This document shows, piece after piece, positions 7,512-15,543 of a DNA stretch of 64,000 nucleotides. The stretch covers positions 1 through 64,000 of the forward strand of contig CAJUKN010000001.1 in NCBI GenBank assembly GCA_910587485.1, written 5' to 3'. Source of the stretch: an uncultured Lachnospira sp. (GTDB lineage Bacteria; Bacillota; Clostridia; Lachnospirales; Lachnospiraceae). Each line of letters begins with the position of its first letter. The first letter of the stretch is position 1. The translations under genes were made by a program, and so were the position numbers. The notes under the pieces are model-generated. The model saw only the letters and a program-made list of their open reading frames with translations, had not been told where the DNA came from and did not search any database.

Positions 7512-8990
7512 ATGGGTGAGTTTGATATTTATACAGATATTCAAAAACGTACAAATGGAGAAATTTACATAGGCATCGTTGGACCTGTCCGAACAGGAAA
7601 ATCAACATTTATAAAACGATTTATGGATTTGGCAGTGATTCCGGGTATTGAAGATGAAAACGTAAGAAAACGTACCATTGATGAATTACCTATGAGTGGT
7701 GCGGGCAATACTATAACTACAACAGAACCTAAATTTATACCCGGAGAGGCACCAGTTATCTGTCCATTTGATGGGGCAGATATTAAAGTTCGCTTAATTG
7801 ACTGTGTAGGATTTATGGTTAATGGTGCATTGGGCTTGTATGAAAATGAGAAGGAACGCATGGTAAAAACGCCTTGGAGTGAAGATGCCATACCATTTAC
7901 AAAAGCGGCAGAAATAGGTACAAAAAAAGTTATTGGAGAACATTCTACGATAGGCGTTGTTGTCACTACAGACGGTTCTTTTACAGATATTGCACGCGAG
8001 GCGTATATTGAGCCAGAAAGCAGAACAATCAAAGAATTAAAAACACTAGGCAAGCCATTTGTTGTTTTGTTAAACAGTGCAAAACCCCATTCTGTAGAAA
8101 CAAAAGAATTAGCAGACAGTATGAGCAAAAATTATGGTGTGTCTGTGTTGCCTATTAACTGTGACCAGTTGAAAAAAGAAGATATCAATCATATCTTAGA
8201 GCAGGTTCTCTTGGAATTTCCAATTAAAGAAATTGATTTTTGCGCGCCAAAATGGGTAGAAATATTATCTTCAGAACATTGGTTAAAGAAAAGTTTGTGT
8301 ACAACAGCTTTGGATATATTAGACAGTTTTACGTATATGAAAGATACAAGAGAGAGTATGAATGATATTACCGAATTAAAGGAAGCGATTGACAGTGTAA
8401 ATTTAAGCAGTGTCAATCTCGCAAATGGCAAGGTGGAAGTTACATTTGTAATGTCGCCGGGCGTTTACTATGATATATTGAGCGAGCTTACCAATACAGA
8501 AATTCATAATGAATATGAATTAATTAGCATCATTAGAAGTTTATCAGAGAAAAAGAATGAATTTGACTCCGTAAAAGAAGCACTATCTGAGGTGAATTTA
8601 AGCGGATTTGGCATGGTAAAGCCAATTAAAGAAAATATTACGCTTGATGAGCCAATATGTTTTAAAAATGGCAATAAATATGGTGTAAAGATAAAAGCAC
8701 AAGTACCTTCTATTAATATGTTAAAAACTAATATTAATGTAGAGATAGCGCCAATTGTTGGAAGTAAGCTGCAAGCGGACGATTTGGTAGAATATATTAA
8801 AGGCAATACAAAAGATAATCCGCAGGGAATTTGGGATGTCAATATATTTGGAAAGACAGTTGAGCAGATTGTAAGTGATGGCATAAGGGAGAAGACAAAG
8901 AATATAACAGGTGAAAATATGGAGAAAATCACTTCTACATTGGAAAAGGTGATGAATGATAACAGTGGATTGGTTTGTCTTATTGTATAA
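7512..8990 (+). CDS. spoIVA: Stage IV sporulation protein A, coat morphogenetic ATPase
   Basis: 492 residues, the usual SpoIVA length. The ATG at 7512 follows CAGGAGG by a normal gap; an upstream in-frame start at 7455 would add residues not found in the family. The GTPase-like N-terminal domain has Walker A GPVRTGKST (about 24-32), the SGAGNTITTTEP switch and a DCVGF Walker B. The C terminus ends in LVCLIV, the short hydrophobic tail seen in SpoIVA. In Bacillus it is made in the mother cell, hydrolyses ATP to polymerise around the forespore and anchors the coat and cortex. Its presence says the organism makes endospores. Expression is expected from a SigE promoter, which I could not place with confidence. 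Confidence 0.97.
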   Translation: MGEFDIYTDIQKRTNGEIYIGIVGPVRTGKSTFIKRFMDLAVIPGIEDENVRKRTIDELPMSGAGNTITTTEPKFIPGEAPVICPFDGADIKVRLIDCVGFMVNGALGLYENEKERMVKTPWSEDAIPFTKAAEIGTKKVIGEHSTIGVVVTTDGSFTDIAREAYIEPESRTIKELKTLGKPFVVLLNSAKPHSVETKELADSMSKNYGVSVLPINCDQLKKEDINHILEQVLLEFPIKEIDFCAPKWVEILSSEHWLKKSLCTTALDILDSFTYMKDTRESMNDITELKEAIDSVNLSSVNLANGKVEVTFVMSPGVYYDILSELTNTEIHNEYELISIIRSLSEKKNEFDSVKEALSEVNLSGFGMVKPIKENITLDEPICFKNGNKYGVKIKAQVPSINMLKTNINVEIAPIVGSKLQADDLVEYIKGNTKDNPQGIWDVNIFGKTVEQIVSDGIREKTKNITGENMEKITSTLEKVMNDNSGLVCLIV

Positions 8991-9012
8991 AATGTAAAAA
9001 TGTGCTACAATA

Positions 9013-9038
9013 GCCACAGCAAAGCTGTGGCATTTTTT
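9013..9038 (+). terminator. Terminator of spoIVA
   Basis: GCCACAGC-AAA-GCTGTGGC followed by ATTTTTT: a perfect 8-bp stem with a three-base loop. The same stem sequence occurs at 61432. Confidence 0.92.
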
Positions 9039-9041
9039 AAA

Positions 9042-9074
9042 AAACTGCTGCAAATATAGACTTAACAGCAGTTT
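9042..9074. repeat. Second stem-loop after spoIVA
   Basis: AAACTGCTG (9042-9050) and CAGCAGTTT (9066-9074) form a perfect 9-bp stem directly after the terminator; role unknown. Confidence 0.5.
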
Positions 9075-9141
9075 ATAAGTAAAAAATGGCATAACAAAGC
9101 TATAGTATTTTCATGTAAAAAGTTTGGAGGTAGACAACATA

Positions 9142-9666
9142 ATGAAAAAAGTTGAAGATTACGTAAGAAGTATTCCCAATTTTCCAGAGGAAGGTATCAT
9201 ATTTAGAGATATAACAACTGTTTTACAGGATGCAGAAGGCTTAAGACTTGCTGTTGACGGCATGGATGAATTGATTGGCGATGTAGACTATGATGTTGTA
9301 GTAGGACCAGAGTCAAGAGGATTTATATTTGGCGTACCAATTGCATACAAAAAACATAAGGCTTTTGTACCAGTGCGAAAAAAAGGAAAACTGCCTTGTG
9401 AAACGATTTCTCAAGAGTATGATTTAGAGTATGGCGCTGCGATAATTGAACTTCACAAAGATGCTATTTTGCCAGGACAAAAGGTTGTGATTGTGGATGA
9501 TTTGATTGCTACAGGAGGAACGACAGAGGCTATTATCAAACTGATTGAAAAATTGGGCGGAGAAGTTGTAAAAATTGTATTTCTTATTGAATTGAAAGGA
9601 TTAAAGGGAAGAGATAAATTACAAGGATATAATGTAGATGCACTGATTCAGTATGATGGAAATTAG
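9142..9666 (+). CDS. apt: Adenine phosphoribosyltransferase
   Basis: 174 residues when started at the ATG at 9142 behind TTGGAGGTAGACAACATA; the TTG at 9124 lies inside the ribosome site. The family start KVEDYVRSIPNFPEEGIIFRD and the PRPP loop VVIVDDLIATGGT (about 115-127) are intact. It converts adenine plus PRPP to AMP in purine salvage. The purine nucleoside phosphorylase gene follows 16 bases later, so the pair forms a salvage operon: nucleoside to base, then base to nucleotide. Confidence 0.97.
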   Translation: MKKVEDYVRSIPNFPEEGIIFRDITTVLQDAEGLRLAVDGMDELIGDVDYDVVVGPESRGFIFGVPIAYKKHKAFVPVRKKGKLPCETISQEYDLEYGAAIIELHKDAILPGQKVVIVDDLIATGGTTEAIIKLIEKLGGEVVKIVFLIELKGLKGRDKLQGYNVDALIQYDGN

Positions 9667-9682
9667 ATGAGGAGGAGATTAT

Positions 9683-10399
9683 ATGGCAACACCGCATAAT
9701 AGTGCCGCAATGGGAGATATTGCGAAGACTGTTCTTATGCCAGGCGACCCACTTCGCGCAAAGTATATTGCCGAAAATTTTTTGACCAATGTGAGCTGTT
9801 TTAATGAAGTCCGTAATATGTATGGTTTTACAGGCATTTATAATGGGACAAGAGTATCGGTTATGGGCAGTGGTATGGGTATACCCTCAATGGGTATATA
9901 CAGCTATGAACTTTACAATAGGTATGGCGTTGAGCAGATTATAAGAATTGGCTCTGCTGGCGGACTTGCAGATAACATTGCTCTAAAAGATGTGGTGGTC
10001 GCACAAGGAGCATGTACTAACTCCAATTACGCCTCACAGTATCAGCTTGATGGTTTATTTGCGCCAATTGCTGATTTTGACTTGTTGGAGGCAGCCGTTT
10101 TTTGTGCAAGAAAAGCAGGTATACATGTCAAAGTTGGCAATGTATTGTCTTCAGATGTGTTTTATAATGCTAATCCAACCTTTAATGATTGTTGGAAAAC
10201 AATGGGGGTTTTAGCTGTTGAGATGGAGGCGGCAGGATTGTATATGAATGCGGCAAGACTTGGTAAGAAGGCACTGTGTATAGCAACAATCAGTGACCAT
10301 CTTTACAAGACAGAAGAATTATCGACGCAGGAGAGACAGACGGGCTTCAATGAAATGATAAAAATTGCATTAGAGACGGCTGTAAAGGTGAGTGATTAA
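9683..10399 (+). CDS. deoD: Purine-nucleoside phosphorylase, DeoD type
   Basis: 238 residues, normal for the hexameric bacterial enzyme. It begins TPHNSAAMGDIAKTVLMPGDPLRAK, a typical start, and keeps GSGMGIPSMGIYSYEL (phosphate site), RIGSAGGL and VEMEAAGLY (ribose and base contacts). It splits purine nucleosides with phosphate to base and ribose-1-phosphate. Start set by GAGGAGGAGATTAT. Its stop shares bases with the start of the next gene (TAATG), so the three genes are translationally coupled. Confidence 0.97.
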   Translation: MATPHNSAAMGDIAKTVLMPGDPLRAKYIAENFLTNVSCFNEVRNMYGFTGIYNGTRVSVMGSGMGIPSMGIYSYELYNRYGVEQIIRIGSAGGLADNIALKDVVVAQGACTNSNYASQYQLDGLFAPIADFDLLEAAVFCARKAGIHVKVGNVLSSDVFYNANPTFNDCWKTMGVLAVEMEAAGLYMNAARLGKKALCIATISDHLYKTEELSTQERQTGFNEMIKIALETAVKVSD

Positions 10400-12087
10400 T
10401 GGACACAAAATGGATTGTAATGTTTGCTATTTTTATTGTGATAGCAATTTATGTAAGTATAGACAGTAAGCGTAATGCAAAGAAAAAGATTGATGAGCGA
10501 TTGACAAAAAGCTGGGGAAAGGCTGGAACAAAAAAATTATCCAAAGATGAATTGGAGGTTATTACACATTATTATGAGGATTGTTGTGATGGCACCATAC
10601 AGTGTGATGAAACCGATGTAATTGATGATATTACATGGAGTGATTTGGATATGAATGCAGTCTTTGCAAAGATGGATATCACTAATTCCTCCATTGGCAG
10701 AGAGTATCTTTATAAGATGCTTCGTATGCCATTTAACAGTAAAGAAAAGTTAAATGAGTTAGACCGCGTGGCAGATTATTTTGATAAGCATGAAAAAGAG
10801 AGAAAGTCCTTTCAAAAAGAATATGTCAATATGGGGTTTGTAAAAGGCATATCCATCAGTGATTATATTAGTTTAGTGATGGAATTAAAGTCAGGCAGCA
10901 ATCTATTTCATTATATTTTACTCATTTTGCTAATTATTTCATTTGTTGTAGGCTTTACAGTCCATGCTTTAGTAGGAACAGGCGCAGTTATATTAACTAT
11001 CAGTGTTATGGTTATATCATATTATCAGTATAAAGCAAAGGTTGAGCCTTATTTTGTCTGCATTAAACAGGTTGTTAAAATGGTTTCCACAGCAGATAAT
11101 TTAGCAAAATTGAATATTCCAGAATTGGAGCGCTACAATGATGATTTTAGGCAGATAGCAAAAGAATTTGCAAGTGTTGTCAGCAATTCAAGTCTGCTTA
11201 CAAGTGCTAATGTCACAGGTTCTTTGACAGAGATGTTAATGGATTATATCCGAATGTTAAGCCATTTGGATTTGATAACATTTAATAATATTGTTAAAAA
11301 ATTAAACAACAAAGATAAACAAATTTTTCAGTTAATGGATAGGCTGGGATTTTTGGAAGCAGCTATCTGTGTTGCTTCGTTTAGAAGACAGCTTCCATAT
11401 TGGAGTAAACCGAAATTTGAAGGCATTGCATATGAAGCAAAAGAACTTTATCATCCGTTGATTAACGAGCCTGTTGCCAATTCAATTCAGTCAAGCCGAC
11501 ATGTATTGCTTACAGGTTCCAATGCATCAGGAAAATCAACATTTTTAAAGACGGTTGCTATTAATGCTTTATTATCACAAGCTATTTATACAAGCTTGTC
11601 AAAAGAATATTATGCGCCAATGTATCGAATTTACTCGTCTATGTCGCTTCGAGATGATTTAGGCAACAATGACAGTTACTATATTGTTGAGATTAAGGCA
11701 CTCAAACGAATTTTAGATGCCATTGATACGAAAGACATAAAACCTGTATTGTGCTTTGTTGATGAGGTACTACGTGGAACAAATACCGTAGAGCGAATTG
11801 CAGCATCATCAGAAATTTTACAGAGTTTAAATGGTAAAAATGTATTGTGTTTTGCAGCTACGCATGATATTGAACTCACTTCTATTTTAAAGCATTGTTA
11901 TGATAATTATCATTTTCAGGAGGAAGTGACAGAAGATGATGTACAGTTTAATTTTAGACTGCATAGCGGACCTGCTGTAACAAGAAATGCAATTAAATTA
12001 TTAAATATTATTGGCTATGATAAGAAAATTATTGCAAAAGCAGAGGAGCGAGCAAGGGATTTTCTTGAAAAAGGCGTGTGGAAGTGA
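10399..12087 (+). CDS. MutS-like ATPase with N-terminal membrane segments
   Basis: 562 residues. Residues about 4-22 are hydrophobic, and two more membrane helices lie near 170-205, then a helical lever region, then a MutS-type ATPase: Walker A GSNASGKST (about 372-380), Walker B CFVDEVLRGTN (about 449), and AATHDIEL. The mismatch-binding domain of true MutS is absent, as in other MutS-related proteins of unknown role. It overlaps the deoD stop and so is coupled to purine salvage genes. The membrane anchoring suggests it is not a replication repair factor. A short membrane protein gene follows. Function unknown. Confidence 0.8.
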   Translation: MDTKWIVMFAIFIVIAIYVSIDSKRNAKKKIDERLTKSWGKAGTKKLSKDELEVITHYYEDCCDGTIQCDETDVIDDITWSDLDMNAVFAKMDITNSSIGREYLYKMLRMPFNSKEKLNELDRVADYFDKHEKERKSFQKEYVNMGFVKGISISDYISLVMELKSGSNLFHYILLILLIISFVVGFTVHALVGTGAVILTISVMVISYYQYKAKVEPYFVCIKQVVKMVSTADNLAKLNIPELERYNDDFRQIAKEFASVVSNSSLLTSANVTGSLTEMLMDYIRMLSHLDLITFNNIVKKLNNKDKQIFQLMDRLGFLEAAICVASFRRQLPYWSKPKFEGIAYEAKELYHPLINEPVANSIQSSRHVLLTGSNASGKSTFLKTVAINALLSQAIYTSLSKEYYAPMYRIYSSMSLRDDLGNNDSYYIVEIKALKRILDAIDTKDIKPVLCFVDEVLRGTNTVERIAASSEILQSLNGKNVLCFAATHDIELTSILKHCYDNYHFQEEVTEDDVQFNFRLHSGPAVTRNAIKLLNIIGYDKKIIAKAEERARDFLEKGVWK

Positions 12088-12156
12088 TAAAATACCTAAT
12101 AAATTAAAAAATATTAATATAATCATAAATTGAGAATGAAAAGGGGTGGAAGATAC

Positions 12157-12333
12157 ATGTTGTTATCAATGGGTTTTGTTGGTGAAGTGATATTTGAGGC
12201 TGTTAAATTTGTTGTGATGATATTGTTGCTTGTATTAGCGGTTATTGCTGGCGGCAAGTTAAGAAAGGCAAAGGATGCAAAAAAGGCGGCAACACAGACA
12301 AATGTTACGACAGCACAGGGAAATGACAATTAG
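12157..12333 (+). CDS. Small single-pass membrane protein
   Basis: 58 residues from the ATG at 12157, which lies after AAAGGGGTGGAAGATAC; earlier in-frame starts at 12130 and 12136 overlap this site. One membrane helix (about 10-32: VIFEAVKFVVMILLLVLAVI) is followed by GGKLRKAKDAKKAA and a polar tail. Small proteins of this form are common in Lachnospiraceae beside membrane or DNA-repair genes; I know no function. It may belong to the transcript of the MutS-like membrane protein 69 bases upstream. Confidence 0.6.
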   Translation: MLLSMGFVGEVIFEAVKFVVMILLLVLAVIAGGKLRKAKDAKKAATQTNVTTAQGNDN

Positions 12334-12527
12334 TTCAATATATACAGCAAGCAAAACGAAGATTATATTTTGTTATGGTTGCTGAGTGGGTAAGTTTATT
12401 ACAAAAAGTCACAATAAAATGTGTTGTTTTTATAGGAAAGAAATTGTAAATATATATTTTTATTTAGTATGATAAACATATTTACAGTATGGGTTTAAAT
12501 ATTAAAAGAAAGGAAAATCTACTAATA

Positions 12528-12553
12528 AAATGATTTTATAATTAAAATCATTT
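12528..12553 (+). promoter_or_regulatory. Stem-loop in the alaS leader
   Basis: AAATGATTTT and AAAATCATTT form a 10-bp AT-rich stem about 50 bases before alaS. The 267-base gap shows no T-box: the conserved AGGGTGGNACCGCG type sequence is absent. Nothing else is clear there. Confidence 0.3.
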
Positions 12554-12600
12554 AAAATATATTGATATAGAAATATGTTTTTAGTAGCAGGATTAAGAAA

Positions 12601-15240
12601 GTGCAGTACAGAGGCGTAAACGAATTGAGAAGACTATTTCTTGATTTCTTTGAAAGTAAGGAACATCTCAAAATGAAAAGTTTCTCGCTTGTTCCACATG
12701 GTGATAATAGTTTATTGCTTATTAATTCAGGTATGGCACCGTTAAAGCCATATTTTACAGGACAGGAAATACCGCCAAAGCGCAGAGTGACAACCTGTCA
12801 GAAATGTATCCGAACAGGAGATATTGAAAATGTAGGAAAGACCGCCAGACATGGCACATTTTTTGAGATGTTGGGTAATTTCTCATTTGGCGATTATTTT
12901 AAAAGAGAGGCAATCCACTGGTCTTGGGAATTTTTGACAGAATATGTGGGACTAGATGCCAACAGGCTATATCCTTCTGTGTATGAAGAGGACGACGAAG
13001 CGTTTGAAATATGGAATAAAGAAATTGGCATTGCTGCTGAACGAATTTTCCGTTTTGGAAAAGCAGATAATTTTTGGGAGCATGGTGCTGGTCCATGTGG
13101 ACCTTGTTCAGAGATATATTATGACAGGGGAGAACAGTATGGCTGTGGCAAACCAGACTGCACAGTAGGGTGTGACTGTGATAGGTACATGGAGGTATGG
13201 AACAATGTATTTACACAGTTTAACAATGATGGAAAAGGTCATTATACAGAACTTGAGCAAAAGAATATAGACACAGGTATGGGACTAGAGCGACTTGCTG
13301 TTGTTGTTCAAGATGTAGATTCTATATTTGATGTGGATACGTTACAGACACTTCGCAATAAAGTTTGTGAGATGGCTGGTGTGACGTATAAGGAAGACGA
13401 ACAAAAAGACATTTCAATTCGTCTTATAACAGACCATATTCGTTCTGTTACGTTTATGGTGAGTGATGGTATTATGCCGTCCAATGAGGGCAGAGGATAT
13501 GTTCTTAGAAGATTACTGCGAAGAGCGGCAAGACATGGACGAATTTTAGGAATTAAGGATAAGTTTCTATCAAAGCTTTGTGAGACAGTAATTGAAGGTT
13601 CTAAAGATGGTTATCCAGAGTTGGAAGAAAAAAAGGATTTTATTCTCAAAGTGTTGTCTGAGGAAGAAGATAAATTTAATAAGACCATTGACCAAGGCTT
13701 GACGATTTTAGCGGATATGGAAGAACGCGTAAAGGCAGCAGGCAGTACGGTTTTATCAGGTGATGATGCTTTTAAGCTCTATGATACGTACGGTTTTCCA
13801 CTAGATTTAACAAAAGAAATTCTTAGTGAAAAAAATATTACCGTTGATGAAGAAGGTTTTAAGAGGTCAATGGATGAACAGCGCAAAAAAGCGCATGATG
13901 CCAGAAAAACGACCAATTATATGGGAGCCGATGCAACGGTTTATGATAAGATTAATCCAGTAATTACAAGCACATTTATAGGCTATGATACATTTAATTG
14001 TTCTTCTAAGATATCGGTTCTTACAACGCAAGATGAAGTTGTTGAGGCATTATCAGAAGGTATTAGAGGAACAATTATTGTTAATAAGACACCATTTTAT
14101 GCGACAATGGGCGGTCAGGAAGGTGATACGGGGCTTATAAAGACCGAAGAAGGCGAGTTTCGCGTTGAGACAACGATAAAGTTAAAAGGCGGAAAAATTG
14201 GACATGTCGGCATCATTACAAAAGGTATGATAAAGACAGGTGATGTAGCACAGCTTTTTGTAGATGAGCCTGCAAGAATGGATATATGTAAAAATCACAG
14301 TGCGACCCATTTGCTTCAAAAGGCGTTAAGGACAGTGCTTGGAAGCCATGTTGAACAAAAAGGTTCGTTTGTCAGTCCTGAACGTTTGCGTTTTGACTTT
14401 ACACATTTTCAGAGTATGACCAATGAAGATCTTGCAGATGTTGAGGCAATCGTCAATGAAAAGATTGCGCAGGCAATTCCTGTTGTCACCGATATTATGT
14501 CGATTGAAGATGCAAAGAAAACGGGTGCAATGGCTCTTTTTGGGGAAAAATATGGAGAGACTGTACGCGTAGTGTCAATGAGTGATTTTTCAAAAGAATT
14601 TTGCGGTGGTACACATGTTTCTAATACGGCTGCCATAAGATTATTTAAGATTGTTTCCGAATCGGGTGTTGCTGCTGGTGTTAGAAGAATTGAAGCATTG
14701 ACAGATATGGGTGTTATCCATTATTATGCAGAGCTTGAAAACACACTAAACAGCGCAGCAAAGGCGGCCAAAACAGAAAGTTCACAGCTTGTTAGAAGAA
14801 TACAGGCTATGAATGATGAGATAAAAGCATTGTCAAGTGAGAATGAGAAGCTAAAAGCAGAACTTGCCAATAATGCGTTGGGTGATGTTACACAAAAAGC
14901 AGTTGATGTCAAAGGTGTTTCCTTTATTGCAACAAAGGTTGAAAATGTAGATATGAATGAGCTTCGCAATCTTGGAGACAAGTTAAAAAATCAGATTGGC
15001 AGCGGCATAGTATTGATTGTCAGTGTTCAAGGAAGCGATAAGGTCAATATGATTGCGATGGCAACCGACGATGCAATTGCCAAAGGCGCTCATTGCGGTA
15101 ATCTGATAAAGGCAGTTGCGCCAATCGTTGGCGGCGGCGGCGGTGGACGTCCGAATATGGCTCAGGCTGGCGGAAAAAATCCGGCAAAGACAGATGAATT
15201 GTTAAAGAAAGCTGTTGACGTGTTAGAAGGAATGTTATAA
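12601..15240 (+). CDS. alaS: Alanine--tRNA ligase
   Basis: 879 residues, full length. Start is GTG at 12601, after GCAGGATTAAGAAA. Class II aminoacylation core (1-270: VTTCQKCIRTGDIENVG, GNFSFGDYF), an unusual cysteine-rich stretch near 180-200 (CGKPDCTVGCDCD) that is common in clostridial AlaRS, then the editing domain with HSATHLL (about 565) and CGGTH (about 667) that hold zinc and clear Ser/Gly mischarging, and the C-Ala domain ending with a poly-Gly GGGGGGRPNMAQAGG loop. It charges tRNA-Ala. It is a single gene with a 267-base leader. Confidence 0.98.
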   Translation: MQYRGVNELRRLFLDFFESKEHLKMKSFSLVPHGDNSLLLINSGMAPLKPYFTGQEIPPKRRVTTCQKCIRTGDIENVGKTARHGTFFEMLGNFSFGDYFKREAIHWSWEFLTEYVGLDANRLYPSVYEEDDEAFEIWNKEIGIAAERIFRFGKADNFWEHGAGPCGPCSEIYYDRGEQYGCGKPDCTVGCDCDRYMEVWNNVFTQFNNDGKGHYTELEQKNIDTGMGLERLAVVVQDVDSIFDVDTLQTLRNKVCEMAGVTYKEDEQKDISIRLITDHIRSVTFMVSDGIMPSNEGRGYVLRRLLRRAARHGRILGIKDKFLSKLCETVIEGSKDGYPELEEKKDFILKVLSEEEDKFNKTIDQGLTILADMEERVKAAGSTVLSGDDAFKLYDTYGFPLDLTKEILSEKNITVDEEGFKRSMDEQRKKAHDARKTTNYMGADATVYDKINPVITSTFIGYDTFNCSSKISVLTTQDEVVEALSEGIRGTIIVNKTPFYATMGGQEGDTGLIKTEEGEFRVETTIKLKGGKIGHVGIITKGMIKTGDVAQLFVDEPARMDICKNHSATHLLQKALRTVLGSHVEQKGSFVSPERLRFDFTHFQSMTNEDLADVEAIVNEKIAQAIPVVTDIMSIEDAKKTGAMALFGEKYGETVRVVSMSDFSKEFCGGTHVSNTAAIRLFKIVSESGVAAGVRRIEALTDMGVIHYYAELENTLNSAAKAAKTESSQLVRRIQAMNDEIKALSSENEKLKAELANNALGDVTQKAVDVKGVSFIATKVENVDMNELRNLGDKLKNQIGSGIVLIVSVQGSDKVNMIAMATDDAIAKGAHCGNLIKAVAPIVGGGGGGRPNMAQAGGKNPAKTDELLKKAVDVLEGML

Positions 15241-15267
15241 GCAGTAAAGAATATTATAAAGAAGTAT

Positions 15268-15292
15268 TAAAGCGGATTGTAAATATTCGTTT
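15268..15292. repeat. AAGCGGAT stem-loop family, copy 1 (degenerate)
   Basis: TAAAGCGGATTGTAAATATT and the following CGTTT resemble the perfect copy at 54289-54315 and the ones at 30434, 59221 and 62415. It lies just after alaS. Confidence 0.4.
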
Positions 15293-15325
15293 GACAAAGT
15301 AAATTGTATAAGAGACATGATAAAG

Positions 15326-15422
15326 AGGCTGTCATAAAATGGCGTTCTTTTGCAAGATTAAGATGCAGTATAGTTTAGTTGGCATGGATATCTTGTATAG
15401 AACATTCATTTTATGGCAGCCT
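15326..15422. repeat. Long imperfect inverted repeat between alaS and the TIR operon
   Basis: AGGCTGTCATAAAATG (15326-15341) matches the reverse complement of CATTTTATGGCAGCCT (15407-15422) at 15 of 16 positions; GTTCT/AGAAC next to the arms extends it. The loop is about 65 bases and there is no T tract. The AGGCTGTCATAAA end also occurs at 54179. It could be a small mobile repeat (MITE-like) or a bidirectional terminator. Confidence 0.55.
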
Positions 15423-15543
15423 GTGTTTGTGCGAAGTTATAAGAATAGTGATTGATTTAATAATACTTTTGTAATACAATAGTCTACATAATACATTGCA
15501 CTTTGTATTGAACGATTTTAACAGAAGGGATGAAGAGATTAAG

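Noticed and set aside
12334..12600. T-box leader of alaS
   Set aside because: The conserved T-box AGGGTGGNACCGCG block and antiterminator are absent.
15120..15150. GGC repeat tract in alaS
   Set aside because: It encodes the poly-Gly loop normal in AlaRS C termini, so it is a coding feature and not a simple-repeat switch.
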